DNA of 64,000 nt from Olivibacter sp. XZL3 (GCF_004368405.1 NZ_SBJH01000059.1:102192-166191), one strand, 5' to 3'. Positions 25,176-33,190 are shown, counted from the first letter of the stretch. The notes: generated from the sequence alone by a model not told the origin. Numbers and translations are program-made.

Positions 25176-26195
25176 ATGAATACTTATCTGGAAAAAATTC
25201 AACCACTTATCAAACAATATAGTGAGGAAGCGCTTTTTGACGATGATGCAATCGTTCGTTCGTTTGCTTTTTTTGGCGCCCAATTGCAACATTTTGAAAC
25301 GGGCGTGAAAGCGGAAAAACTGCTTCGATTGTTCCGACAAGCGCGTCTTCATCAAGCGATTACCTTGTTTGATCAGCGTAAGCCGGAGGCCTTGGCCATC
25401 TTTGATCGGCCTGCGTGGAGTAAACTGCATGCTTACCTTGATAAACCCGGTATTCTGGCAACTTATCATGTCGGTTCGTATCGTCTACTCGGCCGATGGC
25501 TAATGCAACAAGCGATTCCTTTTGTTCTGCTCATATCAGAAGTGGTTGCAAAACAGAAGGGCTTTCAATCTTATCTGCGCGCTAACGGTAGCCAGGGTTT
25601 CCGATTGCCGCCGATTTTATTAGCCGAAGACCCATATGTTGTCCGCAAGATGTGTAATTATATTAAGCAAGGTTATTATGTATTGGTTTATACGGATGGA
25701 GGGCGCGGACTCGCCGTGCGACGTGATCTGAATAACGCTGCATCCATCCCTTTCTTCGCAGTAAATCTCCTTGTCCCAAGGGGCATTCCCATGCTTGCCA
25801 AGCTTGCAGCATGTCCCATCTATCCGGTTATCGTTCCGCGAACAAAAGCATATCTGCCAAAATTGATTACCCATAATCCTATTTATGTGGCAAAGGATAC
25901 CGACAGATTCGAAGGTGTGGATAGCGTGTTGCATCAACTTTTCGGCATATTGCAGCTCACCTTAAAGCAAGCTGATCACTTGCATCAGTGGGAACATTGG
26001 CTTTCGGGGCAACCGAATGGTAGATACCCAAGGAATAGGGCCTGGAAGATAAAGGAAGGGAATGCATACCGGTATTTTCCGTATCGAAGCCGCAACCAAT
26101 GCTATATTTTGTGTGCAGAAACCATGATGAGCTACCGAATCGGGGAGGGGCTGTACCGCGATTTTGTGAATATGCTTAAATACTTATATATTTAA
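25176..26195 (+). CDS. LpxL/LPLAT-superfamily-like protein with altered catalytic motif
   Basis: A 339-residue protein without a signal peptide. The centre resembles lysophospholipid/lipid A acyltransferases: ILATYHVGSYRLLGRWLM, then ISEVVAKQKGFQSYL, then YYVLVYTDGGRGLAVRRD and VPRGIPMLAKLAACPIYPVIVPR. LpxL-type enzymes use an HX4E or HX4D pair; here the position after HVGSY is arginine, so the canonical acid is missing unless another residue replaces it. The gene follows the peptide and its terminator and precedes a two-component system by 73 bases. It could acylate or bind the peptide, or act on lipids; I infer nothing firmer. Confidence 0.6.
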   Translation: MNTYLEKIQPLIKQYSEEALFDDDAIVRSFAFFGAQLQHFETGVKAEKLLRLFRQARLHQAITLFDQRKPEALAIFDRPAWSKLHAYLDKPGILATYHVGSYRLLGRWLMQQAIPFVLLISEVVAKQKGFQSYLRANGSQGFRLPPILLAEDPYVVRKMCNYIKQGYYVLVYTDGGRGLAVRRDLNNAASIPFFAVNLLVPRGIPMLAKLAACPIYPVIVPRTKAYLPKLITHNPIYVAKDTDRFEGVDSVLHQLFGILQLTLKQADHLHQWEHWLSGQPNGRYPRNRAWKIKEGNAYRYFPYRSRNQCYILCAETMMSYRIGEGLYRDFVNMLKYLYI

Positions 26196-26268
26196 GTTTT
26201 TACTTCCTAGATTAATCGCAGAAGGGTAATTCCTCATGCTTAAATCTAACATTTAACAAACACAGCTT

Positions 26269-27330
26269 ATGATGAAATGGTTACCCAGAGTAAGCCGTAA
26301 GACTGTTTATTTTCATATAGCAGCCTGGCTCATTTATATCCTGATTATGTACCGGCACAATCTGAACGCTTATCCAGATCGTTCCGTGGGACGTATTGTC
26401 GTATTGGTCGTGCTTTTGGCACTCGTATTTTATGGATTGCTTTCCCTCCTTTTTTGGTTTTTTCGGCCATCCCCAAAGAGGCGGTCGCTAAGGCCGGTAC
26501 TTTGCAGTGTGCTTGTGTTTTTGCTCTTTATGTGGCTCTATGTTTATGCAATCACACCCGCCCTGGGTTGGAAGATCTATCGGGAAGATAGGCTGTATTC
26601 ACACGGTCAGTTTATGGCGAACGCGGGACGTGTGCTGAAGGAAATGGGTAAATACGCTGCTATCTACTTTTTGTTATATCATAACATAAGAAAGGAGAGG
26701 AGGTTGGCTCGTTTGATGACGAATTTGCACATTTTGCGCCAAGGCCTACATCATTTTCGGCTTCAGGGACTGGGTGCCCGCGTTGCCCCTCATTTTTTAA
26801 TGAATGCCTTTAACCGTTGTTATAGTCTTATTTACCATTTAAACGAGGGCTTAGCGGAGCGGCTTCTCCATCTATCGGAGATCATAAAGTATGGTATGGG
26901 CGATCGGGACGAGCTGGGACTAAGAACGGTTTTATTGAAACGTGAACTATCGGAAACCGGTAAATTGCTTAACGCTTACTATGGGCAAGAGACGGAGGAA
27001 ATGCCGATTCGCTTGCTGTGTATGGGCAGTATGCGCGCGTTTCGGGTGCCTGCTTTTACGATAATCTGTTGTGTAGAAAATATACTGAAATATGCGGTGT
27101 TGGATGCAGTAAACAAGCAAGCGGTTTTACGTGTGGTGACTGCGGGCGATACCTTACTGATTACGGCCATCAATGGCGTTGCAAAGCGGGAGTCGAACCG
27201 AGTATCGAGGTCTTCGGGGCTTAAGGATCTTAAGGCAAGGTTACAACACCTGTTGGGGCAGCGGTTCAGGCTTAGCTACTGGCAAGAGGATAATCTGTTT
27301 ATTCTCTTGCTTGCCATTGAACGTCATTGA
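26269..27330 (+). CDS. LytS-type sensor histidine kinase
   Basis: A 353-residue membrane kinase. Four hydrophobic helices cover residues about 15-145. A His-kinase core follows, with the phosphoacceptor in VAPHFLMNAFNRCYSLIYH (His near 175), the family's INPHFLFN motif in a modified form. The ATP-binding region is degenerate: FTIICCVENILKYAVLD stands for the N box and SSGLKDLKARLQHLLG for the G2 box. It is followed 24 bases later by its LytTR response regulator. The ligand may be the peptide or lipid made by the genes before it, which is speculation from position. Confidence 0.88.
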   Translation: MMKWLPRVSRKTVYFHIAAWLIYILIMYRHNLNAYPDRSVGRIVVLVVLLALVFYGLLSLLFWFFRPSPKRRSLRPVLCSVLVFLLFMWLYVYAITPALGWKIYREDRLYSHGQFMANAGRVLKEMGKYAAIYFLLYHNIRKERRLARLMTNLHILRQGLHHFRLQGLGARVAPHFLMNAFNRCYSLIYHLNEGLAERLLHLSEIIKYGMGDRDELGLRTVLLKRELSETGKLLNAYYGQETEEMPIRLLCMGSMRAFRVPAFTIICCVENILKYAVLDAVNKQAVLRVVTAGDTLLITAINGVAKRESNRVSRSSGLKDLKARLQHLLGQRFRLSYWQEDNLFILLLAIERH

Positions 27331-27354
27331 TATTATAGCAAATACAGAACAAAC

Positions 27355-28080
27355 ATGGACATCTTAACTTGTGGCATTGTGGATGATGATCCGGAGACTA
27401 TACGCTTATTAAAGAAATATCTAAGCAAAATGCAGCATGTCCGCATCCTCTTTCAAACGACAGCTCCTACAGAAGCACTCGATAAGCTAAGAAAATATCA
27501 CCCGGACATTCTATTCCTGGACGTAGAGATGCCGGAGCTATCGGCCTTTGATCTGATAAAATGGATAAAGCCTCCCACGAAGGTTGTCCTTTGTACGGGC
27601 CACAGGGAATATGCGTACGACGGTTTTGAACACCGGGTGGCTGATTTTTTACTCAAGCCCATTGATTTTTCCAGATTCTTCGATGTGGTAACACGCTTGC
27701 GCGAGCCTCAATTTCATGCGATACTCAATAGTATGCGCGTTACTCCACGGTATTGCATTGTGAACGAAAAGAATAACCGTAAAAATTATAAGGTGCTTTT
27801 TGAAGATATTCTCTATATTGAAGCGATAGACGGCGGCGCGCAACTCGTACTGGCAGAAGAAGAAAAAATTGTTTTGAGCGAACCGCTGGTGCGTGTATAT
27901 AATGCGTTGCCGAAGAACCTGTTCGTCCGTATATCGAATTCCTTTGTTATCAACACCGAGTACTATAAGAGTTATGCCGATTCAAAGGTTTTTCTATATC
28001 ACGTTAAGCGACACCTCCCGATCTCCCGAATAGGACTTGCCAAAGATTTTTCCGACTGGTTAAATGAGCATAAGCTTTAA
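27355..28080 (+). CDS. LytTR-family response regulator
   Basis: A 241-residue regulator. Residues 1-120 are a receiver domain with acidic pocket DDDP and phosphoacceptor Asp56 (ILFLDVEMPE), plus the conserved lysine in DFLLKPIDFSRFF. Residues about 135-235 are a LytTR DNA-binding domain: KVLFEDILYIEAIDGG, then LPKNLFVRISNSFVINTEYYKSY. It partners with the histidine kinase directly upstream. Targets are likely local promoters, but no site was identified. Confidence 0.92.
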   Translation: MDILTCGIVDDDPETIRLLKKYLSKMQHVRILFQTTAPTEALDKLRKYHPDILFLDVEMPELSAFDLIKWIKPPTKVVLCTGHREYAYDGFEHRVADFLLKPIDFSRFFDVVTRLREPQFHAILNSMRVTPRYCIVNEKNNRKNYKVLFEDILYIEAIDGGAQLVLAEEEKIVLSEPLVRVYNALPKNLFVRISNSFVINTEYYKSYADSKVFLYHVKRHLPISRIGLAKDFSDWLNEHKL

Positions 28081-28131
28081 GTAGATAATGTTTTTTTGAC
28101 CTGTTAACCTGCTTTTAACCATTCAACGACG

Positions 28132-28410
28132 ATGAACAAACTCGACTTATTATTACAGACAGTGGTACAGATCCACAAGTTACTGGAAAATATAACCGGC
28201 CATGGAACGAAAAACGGCGGCAAAAAATTGCCTGATCGTCTCTTGAGTGCCCAAGATGTCATGGACAAGCTAGGAATCAGCGAAGCAACCTATTACCGGC
28301 ACGTAAAAAATGGCGAGCTAAAGCCGCGGATCAAGGGAAATCGTCATTATTTCTACGAGGACGACCTGGTAGAGGCGCTGGAAGAAAGCCGAAGGCGAGG
28401 GCGAATCTGA
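28132..28410 (+). CDS. Excisionase-like helix-turn-helix protein
   Basis: A 92-residue protein with an HTH_17/MerR-like domain at about 38-90: LLSAQDVMDKLGISEATYYRHVKNGELKPRIKGNRHYFYEDDLVEALEE. Similar small proteins accompany mobile elements or regulate neighbouring genes. It follows the LytTR gene by 51 bases and may be co-transcribed. Its 3' end runs directly into the TTCG-rich tract. Confidence 0.8.
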   Translation: MNKLDLLLQTVVQIHKLLENITGHGTKNGGKKLPDRLLSAQDVMDKLGISEATYYRHVKNGELKPRIKGNRHYFYEDDLVEALEESRRRGRI

Positions 28411-28655
28411 TCCTTCTTCGGCGACCCTTCGGCTATGCTTCGAATACGCTTCGGCGATTGTTCGAGGCTTCCTCGAGACTCGTTCGACACTGCTGCGATA
28501 ATCCTTCGCTTAGGCTTCGACGTAGCTTCGCCTTTTGTTCGACTTCGCTCTTTGTGTGGGTCGGGAAACCTTCGGCTATGCTTCGGTAGGCTTCGACGTA
28601 GCTTCGGTAGCTTTCGAGGCTTTTCGAACCTTTGTCGAACTTGTCCGGAGCATGT
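28411..28655. repeat. TTCG-rich tract with about 10-11-bp spacing
   Basis: About 17 TTCG tetramers occur within 235 bases on the plus strand, mostly as CTTCGGC, CTTCGAC or GTTCGA units 10-12 bases apart, for example CTTCGGCTATG, CTTCGAATACG and CTTCGGCGATT in succession. Two near-copies of CCTTCGGCTATGCTTCG occur. The frame 28435-28854 is open but has low complexity and no family resemblance. The remaining 230 bases to the next gene hold GCTATCA units at 28721, 28731 and 28741 and nothing else recognisable. Confidence 0.8.
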
Positions 28656-28883
28656 CTCCTCTGCATCTCCTTGTCATTGCCTGCATACTAACCAAAAAAG
28701 TGCTCGGTGTTCTTCGAAAAGCTATCAGCTGCTATCACCTGCCATCAATTTCAATCGTCTCCGATCATTAATTGCCTGGGCTGTTTTCTGCCCCTATGTT
28801 TGCGTCAAGGATACAGAAAATACCGGTATGCATAATGTGTCTGACTTGAGTTAAAAAATGTAAAACGCTTAAAAAAAAGACAA

Positions 28884-29525
28884 ATGGGAACATTTTTAAA
28901 GGGAATCAATGGTGCTTTTTCAGGTAAGGTTGGTAATAATATCGGTAGCCGCTGGCGCTCGGTTGATTATATGAGGAGTTTGCCGCGACCGTCGAACAAG
29001 CCGGCCACAGAAGCACAATTGGCGCAGCGAGCTAAATTCGGTTTGGCCGTGGCCTTTTTGAGTCCTATCAAGGATCTACTGAATATCGGCTTTAGCGATC
29101 TGCAACAGACAAAGTCGACGGGCTACAATGTCGCGCTTAGGCATATGTTAAAAGAGGGCATTGTAGGGGATTACCCAAACTTAGAAATTGCTTATGAAGA
29201 GGTTTATTTTAGCCGCGGGCGACTGGCTCCTCTTTTCGGGCTCGACTTAGCGGAGACGAATCCTGGCGAGGCGACCTTGACTTGGCAGCCTAAAATGAAC
29301 AGCTTTAATGCTTTTGCTGACGACGAGGTGATCGTCTTAGTGTATAACAAGAATAAAGCTTTCTTCGATATTGTTGAAGAAACCACACGTGCAGACGGGA
29401 GCTTGAATCTGGAATTGCCCACCGTCTTTTCGGGCGATGAGCTTTCCGTGTGGATAATCATGGCCCACCGCGAAGGTAAGGTCACTTCCAACAGCCAGTA
29501 CGCAGGTACGATTACCGTATCGTAG
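28884..29525 (+). CDS. DUF6266-family protein
   Basis: A 213-residue protein matching the DUF6266 pattern: GTFLKGINGAFSGKVGN, then a DYMRSLPRPSNKPATEAQLAQRAKF-like stretch, then FLSPIKDLLNIGF. The basic N-terminal part resembles a nucleic-acid- or structure-binding tail and the C-terminal 90 residues a beta-sandwich (GEATLTWQPK, LSVWIIMAHREG). There is no signal peptide. Family function is unknown, but its members recur beside DUF5675 and small membrane proteins, as here. The gene ends at a strong terminator, so the next genes may have their own promoter. Confidence 0.88.
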   Translation: MGTFLKGINGAFSGKVGNNIGSRWRSVDYMRSLPRPSNKPATEAQLAQRAKFGLAVAFLSPIKDLLNIGFSDLQQTKSTGYNVALRHMLKEGIVGDYPNLEIAYEEVYFSRGRLAPLFGLDLAETNPGEATLTWQPKMNSFNAFADDEVIVLVYNKNKAFFDIVEETTRADGSLNLELPTVFSGDELSVWIIMAHREGKVTSNSQYAGTITVS

Positions 29526-29535
29526 GCGATCTCAC

Positions 29536-29567
29536 AGCGAACCGACTTCGGTCGGTTTGCTTTTTTT
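29536..29567 (+). terminator. Terminator after the DUF6266 gene
   Basis: AGCGAACCGAC and GTCGGTTTGCT pair (one G-U) around a TTCG loop and are followed by seven T residues. It lies 10 bases after the stop codon. Confidence 0.9.
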
Positions 29568-29581
29568 GAATGTAAGTGGAA

Positions 29582-29636
29582 GCCTAAAGCCTAGAGCCTA
29601 TTGCATAGTGCCCACAACCTACAGCTAACGCCCAAA
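29582..29636. repeat. 7-bp-period array before the DUF5675 gene
   Basis: Heptamers in register: GCCTAAA, GCCTAGA, GCCTATT, GCATAGT, GCCCACA, ACCTACA, then one 6-base unit and GCCCAAA. The unit resembles the array at 7401. It sits between the DUF6266 terminator and the next start codon. Confidence 0.75.
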
Positions 29637-29647
29637 AACTAAATAAT

Positions 29648-30097
29648 ATGATTAAACTAATAAGAATCGCCGAAGGCGTCAATACGACTCTCGGCCAGCT
29701 ATACATAGATAACCTCTTTCAATGCTATATGCTGGAGGACAAAGTAAGGGATGAAAAAATTCCTGGTGAAACGGCCATCCCCGCCGGAACCTATCAGCTT
29801 GGGCTGAACAAAGTGGCCGGCATGAATGCCAGGTACCGAAGTAGGTACAGCTCTATGCACCGGGGGATGGTCGAGATTAAAGGGATCCCCAATTTCAGTT
29901 TGGTGTTCATCCACATTGGGAATTACCATAGCGATACCAGAGGCTGCCCTTTAACCGGAAGCTATTATCAATTGATTGATGGAAATTACCGCGTGCTGCA
30001 TTCCGCAGATGCCTATAAACGGGTGTATCCTTTATTGGCAGAGGCCGCTGAGGAGGGGCGGAGTTTAGTGATTGAACCGTTAATGGTTCAGTTGTGA
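29648..30097 (+). CDS. DUF5675-family protein
   Basis: A 149-residue soluble protein matching DUF5675: TTLGQLYIDNLFQCYMLEDKVR, GETAIPAGTYQLGLN, MVEIKGIPNFSLVFIHIGNYHSDTRGC. The H...D...RGC arrangement recalls L,D-transpeptidase-like catalytic sites, and the family is seen in phage-type and Bacteroidota gene clusters. No signal peptide is visible. The neighbours (DUF6266, small membrane proteins) suggest a wall-targeting or lysis-related module. The stop codon lies inside a 7-bp repeat array. Confidence 0.8.
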   Translation: MIKLIRIAEGVNTTLGQLYIDNLFQCYMLEDKVRDEKIPGETAIPAGTYQLGLNKVAGMNARYRSRYSSMHRGMVEIKGIPNFSLVFIHIGNYHSDTRGCPLTGSYYQLIDGNYRVLHSADAYKRVYPLLAEAAEEGRSLVIEPLMVQL

Positions 30098-30118
30098 GTT
30101 GCCAGTTGCCGGTTGTGA
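30091..30118. repeat. 7-bp-period array across the DUF5675 stop codon
   Basis: GTTGTGA, GTTGCCA, GTTGCCG, GTTGTGA in strict register; the TGA of the first unit is the stop codon of the gene. AGTAGC-type units follow. Confidence 0.8.
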
Positions 30119-30449
30119 GCGATAATAGTAGCAGTAACAGAAGCAGTAGCACCTTCTTACGTCATGTCGAGCGAAGTGAGGAAGGGATCGGAACGGCAGT
30201 GCTGATACGAGGCGCTCGCGCGTAGGATAAAACGGCCTTCTAGGGTAAGCGTAAAGAAAATTCAATTGGAAGAGCAGGAAAAAACGTTATGCGAAGAAGC
30301 GAAGGGAAGGAAATGAGGATTGGGGCGGCTCCGCAAAACGGTGTACGGGCAATTGGATTTTTAGCGAGACCTAGACAGCCTTGATCCTTTTGTTTCTTTT
30401 CCCATCAAAGGGGAAAAGAAAATGAAAATTTTAATTAAAAAAGACAACA
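30119..30449. other. Spacer made of several short repeat families
   Basis: No gene seen. From left: AGTAGC units to 30152; a GTCATGTCGAGCGAAG fragment at 30161 related to the palindromes near 35.4 kb; a purine-rich GAAGCGAAGGGAAGG patch; and before the next ORF an inverted repeat, TTTCTTTTCCC and GGGAAAAGAAA, at about 30389-30420. The inverted repeat could fold as an mRNA hairpin just upstream of the start codon. Confidence 0.6.
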
Positions 30450-30671
30450 ATGAAATCATTAGAATTAATAACCTTATTGGGAACTATTATCAGTGTTTTA
30501 TTATCAATTATAGCTTATTTCTTAAAACAGCTACATGGAAACATCCGTAAAATGGAACAGGATGTCGCTTTAATGAAAGCAAGCATGCAGCTGATAAAGT
30601 CCGAAACAAAAGCCAATTACAATTTACTAAGGCAACGGATGGAGTTTTTGGAAAATGGCTTTAGGCCTTAG
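30450..30671 (+). CDS. Small membrane-anchored coiled-coil protein
   Basis: A 73-residue protein with one N-terminal membrane helix (LITLLGTIISVLLSIIAYFL) and a charged coiled-coil (QLHGNIRKMEQDVALMKASMQL). This layout recalls phage spanin or XhlA-like lysis accessories but no family match is claimed. Its last codons and stop lie in three heptamers, GGCTTTA, GGCCTTA and GGCATTA. It lies in the DUF6266/DUF5675 module. Confidence 0.65.
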   Translation: MKSLELITLLGTIISVLLSIIAYFLKQLHGNIRKMEQDVALMKASMQLIKSETKANYNLLRQRMEFLENGFRP

Positions 30672-30677
30672 GCATTA
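30657..30677. repeat. 7-bp-period array across a stop codon
   Basis: GGCTTTA, GGCCTTA and GGCATTA in register; the TAG stop codon of the small membrane protein is at 30669-30671, inside the second and third units. Confidence 0.75.
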
Positions 30678-30685
30678 TGCCAAAT

Positions 30686-30961
30686 ATGTTTTAAGTCGTA
30701 CGTTTTAAGTAGTACGTAAGGGTTCCTGCTAAGCAACAGCCGCTGCTACTAGTTTCCACTCACAACCAACAACGAACATGTTTTAAGTCGTACGTTTTAA
30801 GTAGTACGTATGGGTTCCTGCTAAGCAACAGCCGCTGTTACTAGTTTCCACTCACAACGAACTACAAATATGTTTTAAGTCGTACGTTTCAAGTAGTACG
30901 TATGGGTTCCTGCTACTGCAACAGCCGCTGCTACTAGTTTCCACTCACAACCAACAACGAA
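30686..30961. repeat. Three tandem copies of a 92-bp unit
   Basis: Copies begin at 30686, 30778 and 30870, each starting ATGTTTTAAGTCGTACG and ending near a CACTCACAAC stretch. The first 30 bases of each copy have an internal 7/14-base period (GTTTTAA, GTCGTAC, GTTTTAA, GTAGTAC). Differences between copies are few, so the triplication is recent or maintained. It fills nearly the whole 305-base gap between two small membrane-protein genes. No gene is seen in it. Confidence 0.9.
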
Positions 30962-30976
30962 TAACGAACAACGAAA

Positions 30977-31195
30977 ATGAAAGAAATAACAGAAAGAATC
31001 AAATCACCAACTCCGACATTCTTTAAGAAAGTAAGAACCATCGGTTTAACTTTAGGGGCTATTGGCGGCGCCTTATTAACCGCACCGATCACGTTACCGG
31101 CAACAGTGCTTACCATAGCCGGTTACTTAGCAACCGCTGGAATAGTCGCTTCAGCGATTTCTACGGTAGCCAAGGAGGATCAGCCACCTAAGTAA
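30977..31195 (+). CDS. Small holin-like membrane protein
   Basis: A 72-residue protein with a basic, polar start (KEITERIKSPTPTFFKKVRTIGLTL) and two hydrophobic helices (GAIGGALLTAPITLPATVL and AGYLATAGIVASAIS). Size and layout resemble class II holins, and similar proteins recur with DUF6266 genes. It ends 6 bases before a terminator. A holin role is inferred only from shape and context. Confidence 0.65.
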   Translation: MKEITERIKSPTPTFFKKVRTIGLTLGAIGGALLTAPITLPATVLTIAGYLATAGIVASAISTVAKEDQPPK

Positions 31196-31201
31196 TAAAG
31201 C

Positions 31202-31236
31202 GCATCCCCCTACTTGATTGGGGGATGTTGTTTTTT
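31202..31236 (+). terminator. Terminator after the holin-like gene
   Basis: CATCCCCC (31203-31210) and GGGGGATG (31220-31227) form a stem with a nine-base loop, followed by TTG and six T residues. Confidence 0.85.
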
Positions 31237-31281
31237 GGTGAATTAAAAGGAATCAACAATGCCAATGCCAATGTTTTTCTC

Positions 31282-31289
31282 TAAGTTTG
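31282..31289 (+). promoter_or_regulatory. Candidate -7 box of the cstA-like gene
   Basis: TAAGTTTG matches TAnnTTTG, 40 bases before the start codon. No clear -33 partner. Confidence 0.35.
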
Positions 31290-31329
31290 TGTAATCGCTT
31301 TATCGTAAACCGTTAATTATGAACAACCC

Positions 31330-33171
31330 ATGGAATCGTTAAATGGTATCAACGCACTTACGCTGGTTTTTACATCGATACTGCTTTTTGCCATAGCTTA
31401 CCGCTTTTATGGCATCTACCTGGCAAATAAAACCTTGAAATTAAGCAATAAACACCAGACGCCTGCACTGGAGTTTGCCGATGGCAAAGACTACGTAGCA
31501 ACGAATAAGCATGTGCTTTTCGGCCATCACTTTGCAGCCATTGCCGCAGCAGGCCCCTTGGTTGGGCCGGTGTTGGCTGCCCAATTTGGTTATTTGCCCG
31601 GCACCTTGTGGATCTTGATCGGCTGTGTGCTGGGAGGTGGTGTCCATGATATGGTGGTGCTATTCGCTTCCGTTAGGCATAAAGGACAGAGTTTAGCAAC
31701 CATCGCTTCGAAGGAAATCGGTAAGCTCACCGGAACAGTGGCTGGCTTCGCGATTTTGTTTATTCTTATTTTAACGCTGGCCGGGCTTTCCTTAGCCTGC
31801 ATTAATGCCATGCATGAGGCGGCCTGGTCGCTCTTTACCGTACTGATAACCATGCCTATTGCGATTGTTATGGGTTTGATTATGCGTTATAAAGCGAACA
31901 GCGTGTTGTTTGCAAGCATCCTTGGCGGTGTGCTACTGATTGCGGGCATTATCGGTGGTCATGAGTTGATGCAATATGAAGTGATTAATAATATCTTCAG
32001 TTGGGATATCAAGACAATTTCTATAGCCATTCCCGCGTATGGATTTCTGGCGTCTGTACTCCCGGTATGGCTGTTGCTGGTTCCGAGGGATTACCTGTCT
32101 ACTTACCTTAAAATAGGCACCATCGTGATGCTGGCCATTGGCGTCATTTTCATTCATCCCACGTTGGAAATGCCGGCGCTCACTTCTTTTATCCATGGGG
32201 GCGGGCCTGTTATCGGCGGGCCGGTGCTGCCTTTTATCTTTATTGTGATCGCCTGCGGGGCGATATCGGGCTTCCACGCAGTGATTGCAACGGGAACGAC
32301 GCCGAAAATGATTGCCCATGAACGTGAGATTCTATTTGTGGGCTATGGGGCCATGTTGGTGGAAGGTTTTGTGGCATTGATGGCTTTGATTGCCGCTTGT
32401 ACCCTGATGCCGGGCGACTATTTTGCGATCAACACGCCGAAAGAAGGATACGATGCCTTTTTGGCTGCACATCCGACGCTGCATAGCGTTGAAATTGATT
32501 ATTTTTCGGAGAAAATCGGATTGGATCTCCATGGCAGAACGGGCGGAGCCGTATCACTGGCGGTAGGCATGGCACATATTTTTAATAAAATTCCGGGCAT
32601 GGATGCGCTGATGGCCTACTGGTATAACTTTGCGATTATGTTTGAGGCGGTCTTTATTCTGACAGCTATTGACGCCGGCACGCGTGTAGGACGCTTTTTC
32701 CTTCAGGAAATGCTGGGATCGGTATGGCCTAGGTTTAACGATAAGAACTGGACACCGGGGATTATTTTCAGCAGTTTGCTCTTTACTTTCGCTTGGGGCT
32801 ATCTGGTTTATACGGGTAATGTAAGCAGTATCTGGCCTTTATTTGGTATTAGTAACCAGCTGCTGGCCGCTTGTGGCTTGATCGTCTGTACGACCATGCT
32901 GATTCGTTTAAATCGGGGCAAACATGCCCTATGTGCGGCAATACCGGGTGTTTTTATGGCCTTTATTACTTTTTGGGCCGGTTATCTGCAAATCGTTGAC
33001 AGCTACCTTCCCAAAGGGGAATATTTATTGGCTGTCTTGGCCATGGTGGCTATGCTCTTAATGTTGGTGGTATTTGTGGGAGCGTTCCGAAGGTGGTACG
33101 AATTGTTGAAGCTCGACGGTCGACAAATAGATTACTATGGCGAGCAGGTAAAGGAACTGGTGGAGCGGTAG
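31330..33171 (+). CDS. cstA: CstA-family carbon starvation transporter
   Basis: A 613-residue polytopic inner-membrane protein of the CstA family, which import peptides or pyruvate. Family segments include ATNKHVLFGHHFAAIAAAGPLVGP, HDMVVLFASVRHKGQSL, GFHAVIATGTTPKMI, and MFEAVFILTAIDAGTRVGRF near residue 445. E. coli CstA has about 700 residues; this is the shorter Bacteroidota-type form. It is preceded by a terminator and a TAnnTTTG box, so it is probably monocistronic. A 14-unit heptamer array starts 20 bases after its stop codon. Confidence 0.93.
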   Translation: MESLNGINALTLVFTSILLFAIAYRFYGIYLANKTLKLSNKHQTPALEFADGKDYVATNKHVLFGHHFAAIAAAGPLVGPVLAAQFGYLPGTLWILIGCVLGGGVHDMVVLFASVRHKGQSLATIASKEIGKLTGTVAGFAILFILILTLAGLSLACINAMHEAAWSLFTVLITMPIAIVMGLIMRYKANSVLFASILGGVLLIAGIIGGHELMQYEVINNIFSWDIKTISIAIPAYGFLASVLPVWLLLVPRDYLSTYLKIGTIVMLAIGVIFIHPTLEMPALTSFIHGGGPVIGGPVLPFIFIVIACGAISGFHAVIATGTTPKMIAHEREILFVGYGAMLVEGFVALMALIAACTLMPGDYFAINTPKEGYDAFLAAHPTLHSVEIDYFSEKIGLDLHGRTGGAVSLAVGMAHIFNKIPGMDALMAYWYNFAIMFEAVFILTAIDAGTRVGRFFLQEMLGSVWPRFNDKNWTPGIIFSSLLFTFAWGYLVYTGNVSSIWPLFGISNQLLAACGLIVCTTMLIRLNRGKHALCAAIPGVFMAFITFWAGYLQIVDSYLPKGEYLLAVLAMVAMLLMLVVFVGAFRRWYELLKLDGRQIDYYGEQVKELVER

Positions 33172-33190
33172 TTCGTTATTGGTTAATTAA

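Noticed and set aside
28435..28854. 139-codon ORF across the TTCG tract
   Set aside because: Its sequence just reflects the TTCG repeats; low complexity and no coding-like continuation.
30686..30961. CRISPR array
   Set aside because: The three 92-base copies are nearly identical over their whole length, with no unique spacers and no cas genes.
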